A stretch of DNA of 44,016 nt from Bacteroidales bacterium UBA5833 (GTDB taxonomy: Bacteria > Bacteroidota > Bacteroidia > Bacteroidales > Lentimicrobiaceae). The translations under genes and the position numbers were made by a program. The stretch covers positions 1 to 44,016 of the forward strand of contig DJGZ01000033.1 in the NCBI GenBank assembly GCA_002433025.1, in the 5' to 3' direction. Shown piece after piece: positions 1 through 8,880 of the stretch. Under the pieces are notes generated by a model. The model was not told the origin of the DNA, did no database searches, and saw only the letters and a program-made list of their open reading frames with translations. The first letter of the stretch is position 1. Every line of letters begins with the position of its first letter.

Positions 1-36
1 TGAGCGTAACATCGTGGAGCGAAAAATCTCTAAGTC
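1..36. repeat. Truncated dispersed intergenic repeat at the left edge
   Basis: The first bases contain GAGCGTAAC, GTGGAGCGAA and ATCTCTAAG in order. This resembles the right part of the short palindromic repeats common between Bacteroidota genes (CATTGCGAG...GAGCGAAGCAATCTC type). Only part of the element lies in the window, so its left arm and true length cannot be seen. The rest of 37-230 shows no coding signal. Confidence 0.3.
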
Positions 37-234
37 CATTATCAGGTTTTTTTCGGACAACAATGATTTCCAACCAAAAAAATACAATTCCCTAGTGAGC
101 CGTATACACCGAATTTACAGTTAAAGGCGCTGCTGATACGCAATTACCTGCCAATGTCCGCAGGCCGGAAATATTTATTGCTGCCGTCCTTTATAAAAGC
201 ATAAGCGGTTGCCGGGAAGATGCGCTGATTTGAT

Positions 235-265
235 TTTGAAGATGACCGGTGACTTTATATATTTG
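235..265 (+). promoter_or_regulatory. Bacteroidota-type promoter of the sodium:solute symporter
   Basis: TATATTTG at 258-265 matches the TAnnTTTG -7 element, and TTTG at 235-238 lies 19 bases upstream in the -33 position. Transcription would start near 272, giving a leader of about 55 bases before the ATG at 327. Assignment is by motif only. Confidence 0.6.
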
Positions 266-326
266 TTTCCGGTAAGCGCTTGGCCTGTCCCTGAAATATT
301 CAGTCCTCCACTTTAAAACAGCCATT

Positions 327-1967
327 ATGGGAAATTTTCAACCAATTGATTATCTGATTTTTGCAGCTTACGGCATTTTAATACTATCGGTAGGGCTCTG
401 GGTGTCGCGCGGCAAAAAAGGAGAGAAAAAGAGTGCCGAGGACTACTTTCTGGCAAAGAAGAGCCTTCCCTTCTGGGCCATAGGCGCTTCGCTCATCGCG
501 GCCAATATCTCCGCCGAGCAGTTTATCGGCATGTCGGGTTCGGGGTTTGCCATTGGCCTGGCCATTGCCAGTTACGAGTGGATGGGCGCCATTACCCTGA
601 TTGTGGTGGCCAAGTATTTTCTGCCTGTTTTTATCCGGCAGGAGCTGTTTACCATTCCCGAATTCATCGAAAAAAGGTTCAATACCAACCTGAAAACCAT
701 CCTGGCCGTATTCTGGGTAGCGCTTTTTATTTTTGTTAACCTTACCTCGGTATTGTTTCTCGGGGCCAAGGCCCTGGATACCATTGCAGGTACCGGCGAC
801 GGGAGTATGATATTTCCGCTGATATTGGGCCTGGCGCTTTTTGCCGCCGCGTATTCCATCTGGGGAGGCTTGTCGGCCGTAGCCTGGACTGACGTAATTC
901 AGGTTATATTGCTGGTAGCCGGCGGGCTGATCACCACCTTTATCGCCCTCGATCAGGTAACACCTGCCGGCGGTGTGCTGGCCGGGCTGGACCATGTTTA
1001 CCAGGTGGCAGGGGATAAATTCCACATGATCCTTCGCAGGGACCACCCCGAATTTCTGAACCTGCCGGGCATCGGCGTGATTATCGGCGGCATGTGGGTG
1101 GCCAATCTCTACTACTTCGGGTTTAATCAGTACATTATTCAGCGGGCGCTGGCCGCGAAGTCGCTGCGCGAAGCGCAGAAAGGGCTTGCGTTTGCCGCTT
1201 TCCTGAAACTGCTGTTGCCTTTGCTGGTGGTTATTCCGGGTATCATCGCCTATGTTATGTACATGCAGCCGGAAGGCACCGTTGTGATTGACGGGGTGAA
1301 AACGGTTTTTAACCGGCCCGGTGGCGGCATCAATTACGATATCTCCTATCCCTGGCTGATCAAAACCTTTATCCCGGCAGGAATCAAGGGACTGGTGGTC
1401 GCGGCGCTGGCTGCCGCCATCGTTTCTTCGCTGGCTTCCATGCTGAATTCCACGGCCACCATCTTTACCATGGACATTTACAAACCTTACTTCTCCAAGC
1501 GGACCGACGGCTCCGACCTTGTTCTTACAGGCCGCATCGCCGTTATCGCAGCCCTGGCCATCGCGGTTTTTGTAGCTCCGGCGCTGAATACCATGCCCCA
1601 GATGTTTCAGTACATCCAGGAATATACCGGGGTGGTGAGTCCGGGCATCCTGGCCGTTTTCCTGATGGGATTATTCTGGAAACGGGCAACCACGCGGGCT
1701 GCCATAACAGGGGTTTTAAGCTCCATTCCGGTTGCGCTGCTGCTGAAGTTGCTGCCGCTTGAGATGCCCTTCCTCGATCAGATGATGTACACCTGTCTGA
1801 TTACCATTGCCATTATCGTGATGGTAAGCCTGAGTACGGCAAAAACCGACGAAGATCCGAAAGCCATTCCCCTGCCGCGTGAGACCTTTAAAACCGGCAG
1901 GAACTTCAATATCGCGGCTTATGTGATTATGCTGATACTGACCGTGCTTTACGCCGCGCTCTGGTAG
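327..1967 (+). CDS. Sodium:solute symporter (SSS family, SGLT-like)
   Basis: A 546-residue inner-membrane transporter of the SSS family, predicted to couple Na+ entry to uptake of a sugar or other small solute. About 13-14 hydrophobic segments are visible from residue 8 to the last residues. Family features include the early PIDYLIFAAYG helix, the SAEDYFLAKKSLPFWAIG segment followed by ANISAEQFIGMSGSGF, and AWTDVIQVILLVAGG near residue 190. Length fits sugar-type SSS proteins. The ATG at 327 is well placed behind a good promoter. It is monocistronic, facing a convergent gene that ends at 1992. The substrate cannot be read from sequence; sugars, inositol or sialic acid-like solutes are all possible. 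Confidence 0.9.
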   Translation: MGNFQPIDYLIFAAYGILILSVGLWVSRGKKGEKKSAEDYFLAKKSLPFWAIGASLIAANISAEQFIGMSGSGFAIGLAIASYEWMGAITLIVVAKYFLPVFIRQELFTIPEFIEKRFNTNLKTILAVFWVALFIFVNLTSVLFLGAKALDTIAGTGDGSMIFPLILGLALFAAAYSIWGGLSAVAWTDVIQVILLVAGGLITTFIALDQVTPAGGVLAGLDHVYQVAGDKFHMILRRDHPEFLNLPGIGVIIGGMWVANLYYFGFNQYIIQRALAAKSLREAQKGLAFAAFLKLLLPLLVVIPGIIAYVMYMQPEGTVVIDGVKTVFNRPGGGINYDISYPWLIKTFIPAGIKGLVVAALAAAIVSSLASMLNSTATIFTMDIYKPYFSKRTDGSDLVLTGRIAVIAALAIAVFVAPALNTMPQMFQYIQEYTGVVSPGILAVFLMGLFWKRATTRAAITGVLSSIPVALLLKLLPLEMPFLDQMMYTCLITIAIIVMVSLSTAKTDEDPKAIPLPRETFKTGRNFNIAAYVIMLILTVLYAALW

Positions 1968-1968
1968 A

Positions 1969-1983
1969 GCTGCGTTTTGCAGC
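1969..1983. terminator. Small hairpin between convergent genes
   Basis: GCTGC-GTTTT-GCAGC is a perfect 5-bp stem located directly after the symporter stop codon and 9 bases before the end of the convergent gene. There is no clear T-run on either side, so terminator function is only plausible. Confidence 0.3.
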
Positions 1984-1991
1984 GGTCTCTC

Positions 1992-3527
1992 TCAGCGCCT
2001 GACAAACTTCACCGGCGGCAGAACCCTGTCTTTTGCTCCGGCCCTTACCAGATACATCCCGGACGGAAGGCCGGAAAGCGGAATATTTACCGATGATTTG
2101 TCAACATCTGTCCGGAACACCTGCCGGCCGGCGAGGTCGGTGATGGTGATGAAAGCCGCGTCATCCGGGATCTCCGAAACAAGGATTCCATCCTCCGCCG
2201 GGTTGGGGGATACCTGCATTCCTGCAACCGCAGCAAACCCTTCATCCGGCAAACCGAGGGAATATGCGGGATCTGCTTTGAAAATCCAGCCATCGTAAGA
2301 GCCATAGTTTCCCGGAACGTCGCCATCGCCGGAATAAGACCTGCTGGCGCAAATGGCCATTGCACCATCCATAATGAAATTGCCACCATTTTCATGTGAC
2401 CCGTCATAGCTTGATCCGCCAAAAGGCCTGCTGTGAATAAGGTCGAAATCATTGGAAAAGAGTACATAAAAAAGGTCATATTCTCCGTGATTGCCGTGAA
2501 ATGGCCATTGGTTGGTGTTCGAAGCTACCAGGCATAGGATATGCTGGTCGTCGTAAGGTTTCATATCCAGAATAATATCATTGCCGTCACCTCCGCCGGT
2601 TTCGTTCATGGAAACATAATCCAGGTTTTCATCAAATTTATAGATCATCATATGCCGGTTGGTGACTTTGGAAACCACGTTATTGGTATTGGCGGCAACA
2701 TAAATATGACCGGCATGGTGCATCATACATACAGGAAATACACCGGTGACTTTTTCGAAGTTTGCTTCATCTAAAAATTCACCCAAGGAGTTGGTTTTCA
2801 GCAACCAGCCGGTATTGAGATTCGACTGAAACTTACTGCCATAGAACAGAAGATTGCCATCGGGCAGGGCCAGTGCATCCACAAAACCATCTTCGTCTTT
2901 GGTTCCGAATTTCTTCACCCAGGTAATCTGCGAAGTTGAAGACAATCTTATACAAAACGCATCTTTACCACCCAGTCCACTTCCAAAAGTTCCGTCGTTG
3001 CTGTTGGTCTGCCCGACGATAAGGTGACTTCCGGCAGGAGCCTGCGCAAGTTTAACGGCGTCATCTTTTCCGCTGCCGCCGAAATGCAGCGAGCCACCAG
3101 CCTGTCCGTCAAAAGTTATACTTTTCAGCCAGATGTCGAGGTCTCCTGAATTGGCCGGGAAATCGCCATTTGCAGAATAGGAATTGAATAACATCATAAA
3201 GTAGGCGTTGTCAACCTCAACGGCATCTTTAAAAATATCATCGGAACTGCCCCCAAAAACACTGACAAACTCCTTTTCGCCCGGGGAGTTGACTTTAATC
3301 ACCCAGGCATCGGAACTCCCGGCATTGGATGGCAGGTCAATGTCAGCGGAATACGAGTTTCCACCGGCAAGAAATCCTCCTGAATTACCGCTAATGATAC
3401 GGGTTAAGTAATCGTTCTGGCTTCCGCCGTAATTAAAAGACCATTGCAGGGCCTGGCCCGACAGAAGTATTGGCAGGAATATCATTGATGCTGCCAACAC
3501 CATTCTCAGATTCTGTTTCGTTTGCAT
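1992..3527 (-). CDS. Secreted repeat protein with T9SS C-terminal sorting domain
   Basis: A 511-residue exported protein. Residues 1-26 form a signal peptide ending ...LLSGQA. The body holds about seven ~50-residue repeats built on a FGGSxxD...GG...S.D.D.P.N.G..DxWIxK pattern, most easily read as a beta-propeller or similar all-beta repeat fold. The last ~75 residues are a type A T9SS sorting domain: SPNPA, then TITDLAGRQVF, then LPSGMYLVR and a basic end KFVRR. It should therefore be carried across the outer membrane and anchored or released outside the cell. The binding target is not known. It is monocistronic, with its own promoter at 3608-3641. Confidence 0.88.
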   Translation of the reverse strand: MQTKQNLRMVLAASMIFLPILLSGQALQWSFNYGGSQNDYLTRIISGNSGGFLAGGNSYSADIDLPSNAGSSDAWVIKVNSPGEKEFVSVFGGSSDDIFKDAVEVDNAYFMMLFNSYSANGDFPANSGDLDIWLKSITFDGQAGGSLHFGGSGKDDAVKLAQAPAGSHLIVGQTNSNDGTFGSGLGGKDAFCIRLSSTSQITWVKKFGTKDEDGFVDALALPDGNLLFYGSKFQSNLNTGWLLKTNSLGEFLDEANFEKVTGVFPVCMMHHAGHIYVAANTNNVVSKVTNRHMMIYKFDENLDYVSMNETGGGDGNDIILDMKPYDDQHILCLVASNTNQWPFHGNHGEYDLFYVLFSNDFDLIHSRPFGGSSYDGSHENGGNFIMDGAMAICASRSYSGDGDVPGNYGSYDGWIFKADPAYSLGLPDEGFAAVAGMQVSPNPAEDGILVSEIPDDAAFITITDLAGRQVFRTDVDKSSVNIPLSGLPSGMYLVRAGAKDRVLPPVKFVRR

Positions 3528-3607
3528 GATTGCTTTTATTAGGAAGTTAGGGATACCTGTTAAGATGCGTCCATCGACAAATAAGGGAAATTAACATAGC
3601 TAATCCA

Positions 3608-3641
3608 CAAATATACTGAATTCATTGCCCGGATCAGCAAA
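3608..3641 (-). promoter_or_regulatory. Promoter of the T9SS repeat protein
   Basis: On the minus strand TATATTTG (3615-3608) is a perfect TAnnTTTG -7 element with TTTG (3641-3638) 22 bases upstream. The start site would lie near 3601, giving a leader of about 75 bases. Confidence 0.5.
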
Positions 3642-3741
3642 TTAAAAGTCTGATAAGTATTAATCAGATTTTTTCAGGAAGGTGATCGGGTCGCACGGCA
3701 ATTTTACGCTTTCAACCTGCCCGTATGCGCGTTTAACCACT

Positions 3742-3777
3742 TTTGTTTTCCCGGGCCTGTCCTTCAGAATACTTTTG
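3742..3777 (+). promoter_or_regulatory. Candidate promoter of the barrel-lipoprotein-LytS/LytTR cluster
   Basis: TACTTTTG at 3770-3777 matches TAnnTTTG. TTTG at 3742-3745 is the nearest upstream element, but the 24-base spacing is longer than usual. Its placement supports the ATG at 3817, about 33 bases downstream of the expected start site, over more upstream start codons in the same frame. Confidence 0.45.
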
Positions 3778-3816
3778 CCTCATCAACACAGGGACAAATC
3801 AAATAATCAAAAAGAG

Positions 3817-4404
3817 ATGAAAACAAAACCCGTACTTACACTTTTACTTTTCGCTGTTCTTGCATCCAGCGGCATGGCCCAGGACAATGCAAAGAAATCC
3901 GGTTTCGAACTGAGCAGCGGCGTTGCATTTCCCGTTTCAGAACCTGGCGGAGCCAACCTGAAAACCGGTTTTGGATTTGAGGGAATATTCCATTATCAGT
4001 TTATGCCTCATCTGGGGCTTTATGCAGGCTGGGGATGGAACCGGAATCAGGCCCCGGAATCTTTTGCCGGAAAGGATGCAGACTTCGAGGAAACCGGTTA
4101 TGTATTCGGACTTCAGTTCAAACATGCCATCGGAAGCTCACCGGTTTCGTGGTATGCCAGGGCTGCCGGGCTTTACAACCATATTGAAGTGGAAAACAAG
4201 GCCGGAGATATTATTTACGACAGTGGCCATGGATTGGGCTGGCAGGTGGCCGGAGGAATTGACATTGATCTGGGCCGCAACTGGAGCCTCACCCCGGGCC
4301 TCAAATTCAATTCACTGAACCGTGAAATTGAAGTGGAAGGCAATGTAACCGGACTCAGCTTAAACTACCTCTCGGCCCGTGCCGGGATCCTGAAAAAATT
4401 CTGA
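3817..4404 (+). CDS. Outer-membrane beta-barrel protein
   Basis: A 195-residue protein with a signal peptide (MKTKPVLTLLLFAVLASSGMAQ) followed by alternating amphipathic strands such as GFGFEGIFHYQFMPHLGLYAG and TGYVFGLQFKHAI, ending in the hydrophobic SARAGILKKF. This is the layout of small eight-stranded outer-membrane barrels of the OmpW/OmpA-like kind. The frame is open back to 3682, but the ATG at 3817 is chosen because it begins a proper signal peptide and follows a candidate promoter. It is first in a likely operon with a lipoprotein, a LytS-type kinase and a LytTR regulator, so it may report envelope state or be a target of that system. The exact role is unknown. Confidence 0.75.
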   Translation: MKTKPVLTLLLFAVLASSGMAQDNAKKSGFELSSGVAFPVSEPGGANLKTGFGFEGIFHYQFMPHLGLYAGWGWNRNQAPESFAGKDADFEETGYVFGLQFKHAIGSSPVSWYARAAGLYNHIEVENKAGDIIYDSGHGLGWQVAGGIDIDLGRNWSLTPGLKFNSLNREIEVEGNVTGLSLNYLSARAGILKKF

Positions 4405-4412
4405 AACCCTGA

Positions 4413-4443
4413 AACCGGCGGGTCAGCAATGGCCCGCCCGGTT
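4413..4443 (+). terminator. GC-rich intergenic hairpin
   Basis: AACCGG-CGGG pairs with CCCG-CCCGGTT (one bulge) around a loop of about 10 bases just after the barrel gene. No T-run follows, so it may attenuate or protect mRNA ends rather than terminate. Confidence 0.35.
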
Positions 4444-4462
4444 ACTTAACGCAAATGAAAAA

Positions 4463-4843
4463 ATGAAAGCACAACTTATCCCATTCTTTACCCTGCTTTT
4501 GCTGCTGACAGTTTCCTGTGAAAAGGAAAAGCCTGTCAGCTACGGTTTTCATTGTCCCATTCAGGATAATTCAAACGGTTACACCGTGATGGCGGTCACC
4601 AGTCAGGCTGAATCGGTACAACTCGAAGGTTCCGTCTCAGTTTCAGAAGGAAGCGTTGAAATAATCCTTCTCGGACCCGGCAAAGAGGAGATCTATAAAA
4701 TAGCGGTTGAAGCACCCGGTCATGTGACGGTTAATGAATCATTCCCGGCCCGGGCAGGATTCTGGCAACTGAAATACAAAAGCACCAAAGGGAACGGCAA
4801 CCTGGAACTTCACCTTAAGTACCGGGGGGCCAATCAAAATTGA
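4463..4843 (+). CDS. Small lipoprotein of unknown function
   Basis: A 126-residue protein with a lipoprotein signal: MKAQLIPFFTLLLLLTVSC, with the lipobox LTVSC and the lipidated Cys at residue 19, followed by EKEKP. The remaining ~105 residues look like a single beta-sandwich (alternating strands such as ESVQLEGSVSVSEGSVEIILLG, then HVTVNESFPARAGFWQLKYKS). No family is recognised. It lies 58 bases after the barrel gene and 30 bases before the kinase gene, so co-transcription with the sensor system is likely. Confidence 0.7.
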   Translation: MKAQLIPFFTLLLLLTVSCEKEKPVSYGFHCPIQDNSNGYTVMAVTSQAESVQLEGSVSVSEGSVEIILLGPGKEEIYKIAVEAPGHVTVNESFPARAGFWQLKYKSTKGNGNLELHLKYRGANQN

Positions 4844-4873
4844 AACTATATTTGACAATCATTTCATGCTGAC

Positions 4874-5959
4874 ATGTTTTTCAGACAGATACACGGCTAT
4901 TTCCCATTCAGGCGACTGCTTCTGCTATTGCTGGGGTTATCCGTCGGCGTTCAGCTGGCAGTTATCACCTACAATCACCTGAGCGGTTATTATGTTTTAT
5001 CGGGTTATCTGCATTTCTTTCTCCGGCTGGCCAGGGGGATCATCCTCAGCCTTTCCGCTGCCTTTCTGATTGCCTACCCGGATCTTTTTATCATCAGATA
5101 CTTTAACAAAAGTATACCCTGGGGAAAGCAAACAGCCCTGCGGATACTCCTCCAGATGGGATTTGCGGTTACGATTGCCGTGATTATTGCCCTGGCCGTT
5201 ACCTTTACCGCAAACCGGATAAATCCTTATTCCGAAGATCTTTCAGGCGTATTGATCACCAATGCCCTTATTATTGCCGTAGCCAACCTTTTGATGATGG
5301 CTGTTCTTGAAGGCTGGATCTACTACATCGAAAGTAAAAAGGCAACGCTCAAAGCAGAAACCCTTGAAAAGGAGCTTTCGCAGATCAGGTTTGAAGTACT
5401 GAAAAGTCAGATCAACCCGCACTTCATGTTCAACAGTCTGAACGTACTCTCGGGGCTGATTAACCGGGATACGGTGAAAGCCCAGCAGTTTATCGACGAA
5501 TTTTCACAGGTTTACCGCTATGTGCTCGAAACCATTGAACAGCCGGTGGCCACCCTGGGGCGGGAACTGGATTTTATGCATTCCTATCTTTTCCTTCAGC
5601 AGATCAGGTATGGCCGGAACCTGGGTTTTTCGGTGGATGTTCCCGCCGCATTGCTGAATTGCGTACTTCCACCACTCTCGCTGCAGGTGTTGCTCGAAAA
5701 TGCCATCAAACACAACATCGTAAACGAGTCAAAGCCGCTCAGGATCGAGGTTTACAGCGAAGGAAACAACCTCGTGGTTAAAAACAACCTGCAGCCGAAA
5801 ATTTCCGCGACAGCCTCAACCGGCCTGGGACTGAAAAATCTGGTAAAGCGTTATGCCCTGATTACCGGTGAGGAACCCTCGTTCAAAATTGAGACCGGCC
5901 ATTATATTGCACGCATTCCCCTTATTAATCCCGAAAGTGATGAACATACTGATCGTTGA
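4874..5959 (+). CDS. LytS/YehU-type sensor histidine kinase
   Basis: A 361-residue inner-membrane kinase. Four hydrophobic segments (about residues 11-30, 38-66, 85-110 and 128-155) are followed by a short coiled linker and the His_kinase domain (PF06580 type). The phospho-acceptor lies in QINPHFMFNSLN, with His at residue 183. The ATP-binding N-box reads LPPLSLQVLLENAIKHN and a late glycine motif is TGLGLKNLVKRY. There is no extracellular sensor domain of any size, so the signal is probably sensed in or near the membrane. The coding region overlaps the next gene by 20 bases, a strong sign of a cognate pair. The signal is unknown. Confidence 0.9.
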   Translation: MFFRQIHGYFPFRRLLLLLLGLSVGVQLAVITYNHLSGYYVLSGYLHFFLRLARGIILSLSAAFLIAYPDLFIIRYFNKSIPWGKQTALRILLQMGFAVTIAVIIALAVTFTANRINPYSEDLSGVLITNALIIAVANLLMMAVLEGWIYYIESKKATLKAETLEKELSQIRFEVLKSQINPHFMFNSLNVLSGLINRDTVKAQQFIDEFSQVYRYVLETIEQPVATLGRELDFMHSYLFLQQIRYGRNLGFSVDVPAALLNCVLPPLSLQVLLENAIKHNIVNESKPLRIEVYSEGNNLVVKNNLQPKISATASTGLGLKNLVKRYALITGEEPSFKIETGHYIARIPLINPESDEHTDR

Positions 5960-6695
5960 AGATGAAAGTTTCGCTGCCGACAAGCTGGAGCAGATGCTCC
6001 TGGAGGTTGACCCGGACATCAGGATACTTGCGAAAACAGGTTCTATAAAAGACTCGGTAAAATGGCTGATGGATCATACGGCCGATCTGATTTTCCTCGA
6101 TATACAACTTTCGGATGGCATCAGTTTCACCATCTTTGAACAAATCCCCGTGAATATCCCGGTGATTTTCACCACCGCCTACGATCAGTATGCCATCAAG
6201 GCCTTTCAGCTCAACAGCATTGCATACCTGCTCAAACCCATCAGAAAAAGCGACCTGGCAGAGAGCCTCAGAAAATATCATTCGCTGCGGTCGGCTTTCA
6301 GTATCGATTTCGATTTGCTGATGGCCAGCATACAGGGAAGAAAACCGGATTATAAGAAACGCTTCCTTATCCAGATCGGGGAAAGGATCAGAAAAATTGA
6401 AATTACGGAGATCGCGTACTTCTATGTTCTTGAAAAAGGGGTGTATCTGAAGACCCTGCAGGGAATCTCCTATCCTGTGGATTATGCCCTCGATCGCCTG
6501 GAAACCCTGCTGAACCCCGAAAAGTTTTTCAGGATAAACCGGAAGTATATTGTAAATATGGACGCCATTTCAAACATGGTTGCCTATTCCCGAGGGCGCG
6601 TCAAACTGGAGCTCAGGCCCAAAGCCGACGAAGAATATGATGCCATTGTGAGCGTGGATCGCGCCGCCGCCTTCAAAAAATGGCTTAATTCCTGA
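5940..6695 (+). CDS. LytTR-family response regulator
   Basis: A 251-residue regulator. The receiver domain begins MNILIVEDE and carries the phospho-acceptor Asp54 in IFLDIQLSDG, with a conserved Lys in YLLKPIRKSDL. A LytTR DNA-binding domain occupies about residues 150-250 (FLIQIGERIRKIEI..., then FFRINRKYIVNMDAI). The frame is open further upstream, but the ATG at 5940 exactly begins the receiver fold. It is the likely partner of the overlapping LytS-type kinase. It may control the barrel and lipoprotein genes upstream of the kinase, which is inference from gene order. No LytTR direct-repeat site was confidently found. Confidence 0.92.
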   Translation: MNILIVEDESFAADKLEQMLLEVDPDIRILAKTGSIKDSVKWLMDHTADLIFLDIQLSDGISFTIFEQIPVNIPVIFTTAYDQYAIKAFQLNSIAYLLKPIRKSDLAESLRKYHSLRSAFSIDFDLLMASIQGRKPDYKKRFLIQIGERIRKIEITEIAYFYVLEKGVYLKTLQGISYPVDYALDRLETLLNPEKFFRINRKYIVNMDAISNMVAYSRGRVKLELRPKADEEYDAIVSVDRAAAFKKWLNS

Positions 6696-6722
6696 TCATT
6701 CCGGGTATTTAACCGAACCATT

Positions 6723-7421
6723 ATGACCGCCTCCATTGAAAACCTGCTGAAAAACCCGAATCTTCCCGGTCCCAGAGGCAATCTGGAGCTAATGTATTCC
6801 TTTGCACATTCGGCCAATGCCATGGAAATATCCGAATGCATGACTTACCTCAGGGATGATCTGAAAAATTCACCGGAAGAGTTTGTAGTTATGTGCGGCA
6901 TTGTGGGTTACGCTGTGCTTCACAGGCACAACCTGCCCGGATGTCTTGCATATTTGCGGCGCTTTGCTTCTCACGGCAGCTGGCGTATCCGCGAGGCCGT
7001 GGCTATGGGGATTCAGGAGACCGGTGCCGGAAACATGGATTTGCTTATCCTGCACCTCAAATCCTGGCTTGATGGAAATGAACTTGAAAAACGCGCCGTG
7101 GTCGCCGGTCTGTGTGAACCCAGACTGCTCATTGACAAAGACAATGTAAACGAAGTACTCCAAATCTTATGGGATATTACCCTCGGATTCAGCGCTTCCC
7201 CCGGAAAAATCAGCGATGCAGCCAAAACACTCCGGCAAGCCCTGGGATACGGCTGGAGTGTCGCCATCGTTCACCATCCCATCGCGGGAAAAAAGATATT
7301 TGAGCAACTTGCCGGGATGGATAACCCCCATATCCGCCATATTGTAAAAGAAAATCTCAAAAAAAACCGGTTGCTGAAAATGGACAAGGCATGGGTTGAA
7401 GCAAGAATTGCCGGACTCTGA
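6723..7421 (+). CDS. Alpha-helical (HEAT-like) protein of unknown function
   Basis: A 232-residue soluble protein without signal peptide, 27 bases after the response regulator. The sequence is a run of amphipathic helices, such as CLAYLRRFASHGSWRIREAVA and MDLLILHLKSWLDGNELEKRA, ending in HIRHIVKENLKKNRLLK. The R(I/E)REAVA and KRAVVAGL patterns are typical of HEAT/AlkD-like repeats. No catalytic motif was recognised. It could act as a scaffold, or as a distant member of the DNA-alkylation-repair (AlkD-like) fold. It may be the last gene of the sensor operon. Confidence 0.65.
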   Translation: MTASIENLLKNPNLPGPRGNLELMYSFAHSANAMEISECMTYLRDDLKNSPEEFVVMCGIVGYAVLHRHNLPGCLAYLRRFASHGSWRIREAVAMGIQETGAGNMDLLILHLKSWLDGNELEKRAVVAGLCEPRLLIDKDNVNEVLQILWDITLGFSASPGKISDAAKTLRQALGYGWSVAIVHHPIAGKKIFEQLAGMDNPHIRHIVKENLKKNRLLKMDKAWVEARIAGL

Positions 7422-7584
7422 ATACTTGTGGACATATTCCGGCAATATAACATACCTGTGAAAGCACAATTCTGCTAAAGAAACCGGTTTCCAGGCCGTC
7501 ACAGTTCACAAATGAAAAATCCCCTTTCATCAGCACCCCGAAACGTTTCATGGTAATAAATTACAATTCCGGATAAAGGCAGCT

Positions 7585-7592
7585 TAGCTTTG
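7585..7592 (+). promoter_or_regulatory. -7 promoter element of the aminotransferase-propeller pair
   Basis: TAGCTTTG is a perfect TAnnTTTG match. No good -33 TTG is seen. A start site near 7599 would leave room for the GTG/ATG at 7612/7615 or for the ATG at 7657. Confidence 0.45.
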
Positions 7593-7614
7593 CCGCTTCA
7601 GCCCACGGGAAGTG

Positions 7615-8880
7615 ATGCTGCTTTTTATTGATCAACCAAAGTTCTCCAAGTATTTTATGAAAAATATCATCTGGTCAACAGGACACATGCTGAGATACAA
7701 CGACATTGTCGATGCCGACAATTGTTACGTGTACGACCGGAACGGTCAGCGGATGATTGACCTGGAATCCGGCGTATGGTGTACCTGTCTGGGTCACAAC
7801 AACAAACGCATCAATGCCGTCATCACTGAACAGATCAACAGGATCAGCCATACCGGATTTTGTTACTGCCATCCGGCAGTCGCTGAAACGGCTGAAAAGA
7901 TTCTGAGCATTACCAATATGCCTGAAGGCGCCTGTGAATTTCTGTCTTCGGGAAGCGAAGCAGTGGAATACGGGATGCGCATTGCACGGGCGCTGAGCCG
8001 GAGGCCATTGGCCCTGTCTTTTGCAGATGCTTATTTCGGCACATACGGAGATGCGGCGCTCAGGGACGGCAGAAACTGGTTTGTTTACGACAGGCTCAGT
8101 TGCCAGTGCAATGAAAACGGGAATGGTTGCTCAGGTGATTGCAGCAGATTCAAGGAGATTCCCTTTGAGGATATCGGGATTTTTATCCTTGAACCGGGCA
8201 GCTCCATGGGGCTGGTTCGTTTCCCGGAGCGCAGCCTTGTTGAAAAAATTGCAGGCATCGTTCAGGCTAACGGCGGCATCGTCATCTCGAATGAAGTCAC
8301 CACTGGCATTGGCCGGACCGGAAAATGGTTCGGATATCAGCACTACAACATACAGCCCGATATTGTTGCCATGGGCAAGGGGTTGGGGAATGGCTACCCG
8401 GTAAGCGCTGTAGCCGTTTCCGAAAGAATTCTAAAGCAGCTTGAATCCGGTAAATTTCATTATTCCCAGTCGCACCAGAACGACCCGCTTGGAGCCGTTG
8501 TTGCCGGAGAGGTCATCGATATCATTCAGGAAAGCGATCTGACCTGGGGCGCCGCATTCAAGGGCGAATACCTTATGAGCTGCCTTGCCGGACTGATGCG
8601 GGAGATGCCGCTTATCAGCGACGTGCGCGGCAGGGGCCTGATGCTGGCCATTGAGTTCCGGCACAGTACAGACATTATCAACAGTGAACTGCTTAAAAGA
8701 GGATTTATCACAGGGCGCCGGCCAAATGCCGAAGTCCTGCGCCTGGATCCCGCCCTCACCATCGAAAAGGCGACCATCGACCATTTTGTGACTGCGTTGC
8801 GGGAGATTCTCTCCGGAACAGGCGGTGAAGCATCACCCCAGGATATAATGCACAAACGAACAGTTAAAATACAGGCATGA
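7615..8880 (+). CDS. Class III PLP-dependent aminotransferase with a Cys-rich insert
   Basis: A 421-residue cytosolic PLP enzyme of the acetylornithine/GABA/glutamate-semialdehyde aminotransferase group. Family motifs are SGSEAVEYGMRIAR (cofactor phosphate region), FILEPGSSMG, NEVTTGIGRTGKWFG and VAMGKGLGNGYP, in which the Lys (residue 255 from this start) forms the PLP aldimine. Where relatives have a plain loop after GRNWFVYDRL there is a segment CQCNENGNGCSGDC with four cysteines, preceded and followed by ordinary family sequence. The GTG at 7612 and the ATG at 7657 (MKNIIWSTGH) are alternative starts; 7657 may be the true one because residues before it match nothing familiar. The stop overlaps the next start by 4 bases. 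The amino-group donor is not predictable. Confidence 0.85.
   Translation: MLLFIDQPKFSKYFMKNIIWSTGHMLRYNDIVDADNCYVYDRNGQRMIDLESGVWCTCLGHNNKRINAVITEQINRISHTGFCYCHPAVAETAEKILSITNMPEGACEFLSSGSEAVEYGMRIARALSRRPLALSFADAYFGTYGDAALRDGRNWFVYDRLSCQCNENGNGCSGDCSRFKEIPFEDIGIFILEPGSSMGLVRFPERSLVEKIAGIVQANGGIVISNEVTTGIGRTGKWFGYQHYNIQPDIVAMGKGLGNGYPVSAVAVSERILKQLESGKFHYSQSHQNDPLGAVVAGEVIDIIQESDLTWGAAFKGEYLMSCLAGLMREMPLISDVRGRGLMLAIEFRHSTDIINSELLKRGFITGRRPNAEVLRLDPALTIEKATIDHFVTALREILSGTGGEASPQDIMHKRTVKIQA

Noticed and set aside
384..1046. Long minus-strand frame opposite the symporter gene
   Set aside because: It lies wholly antisense to a clear SSS gene, is rich in Gly, Gln and Arg without any domain pattern, and is a codon-bias shadow.
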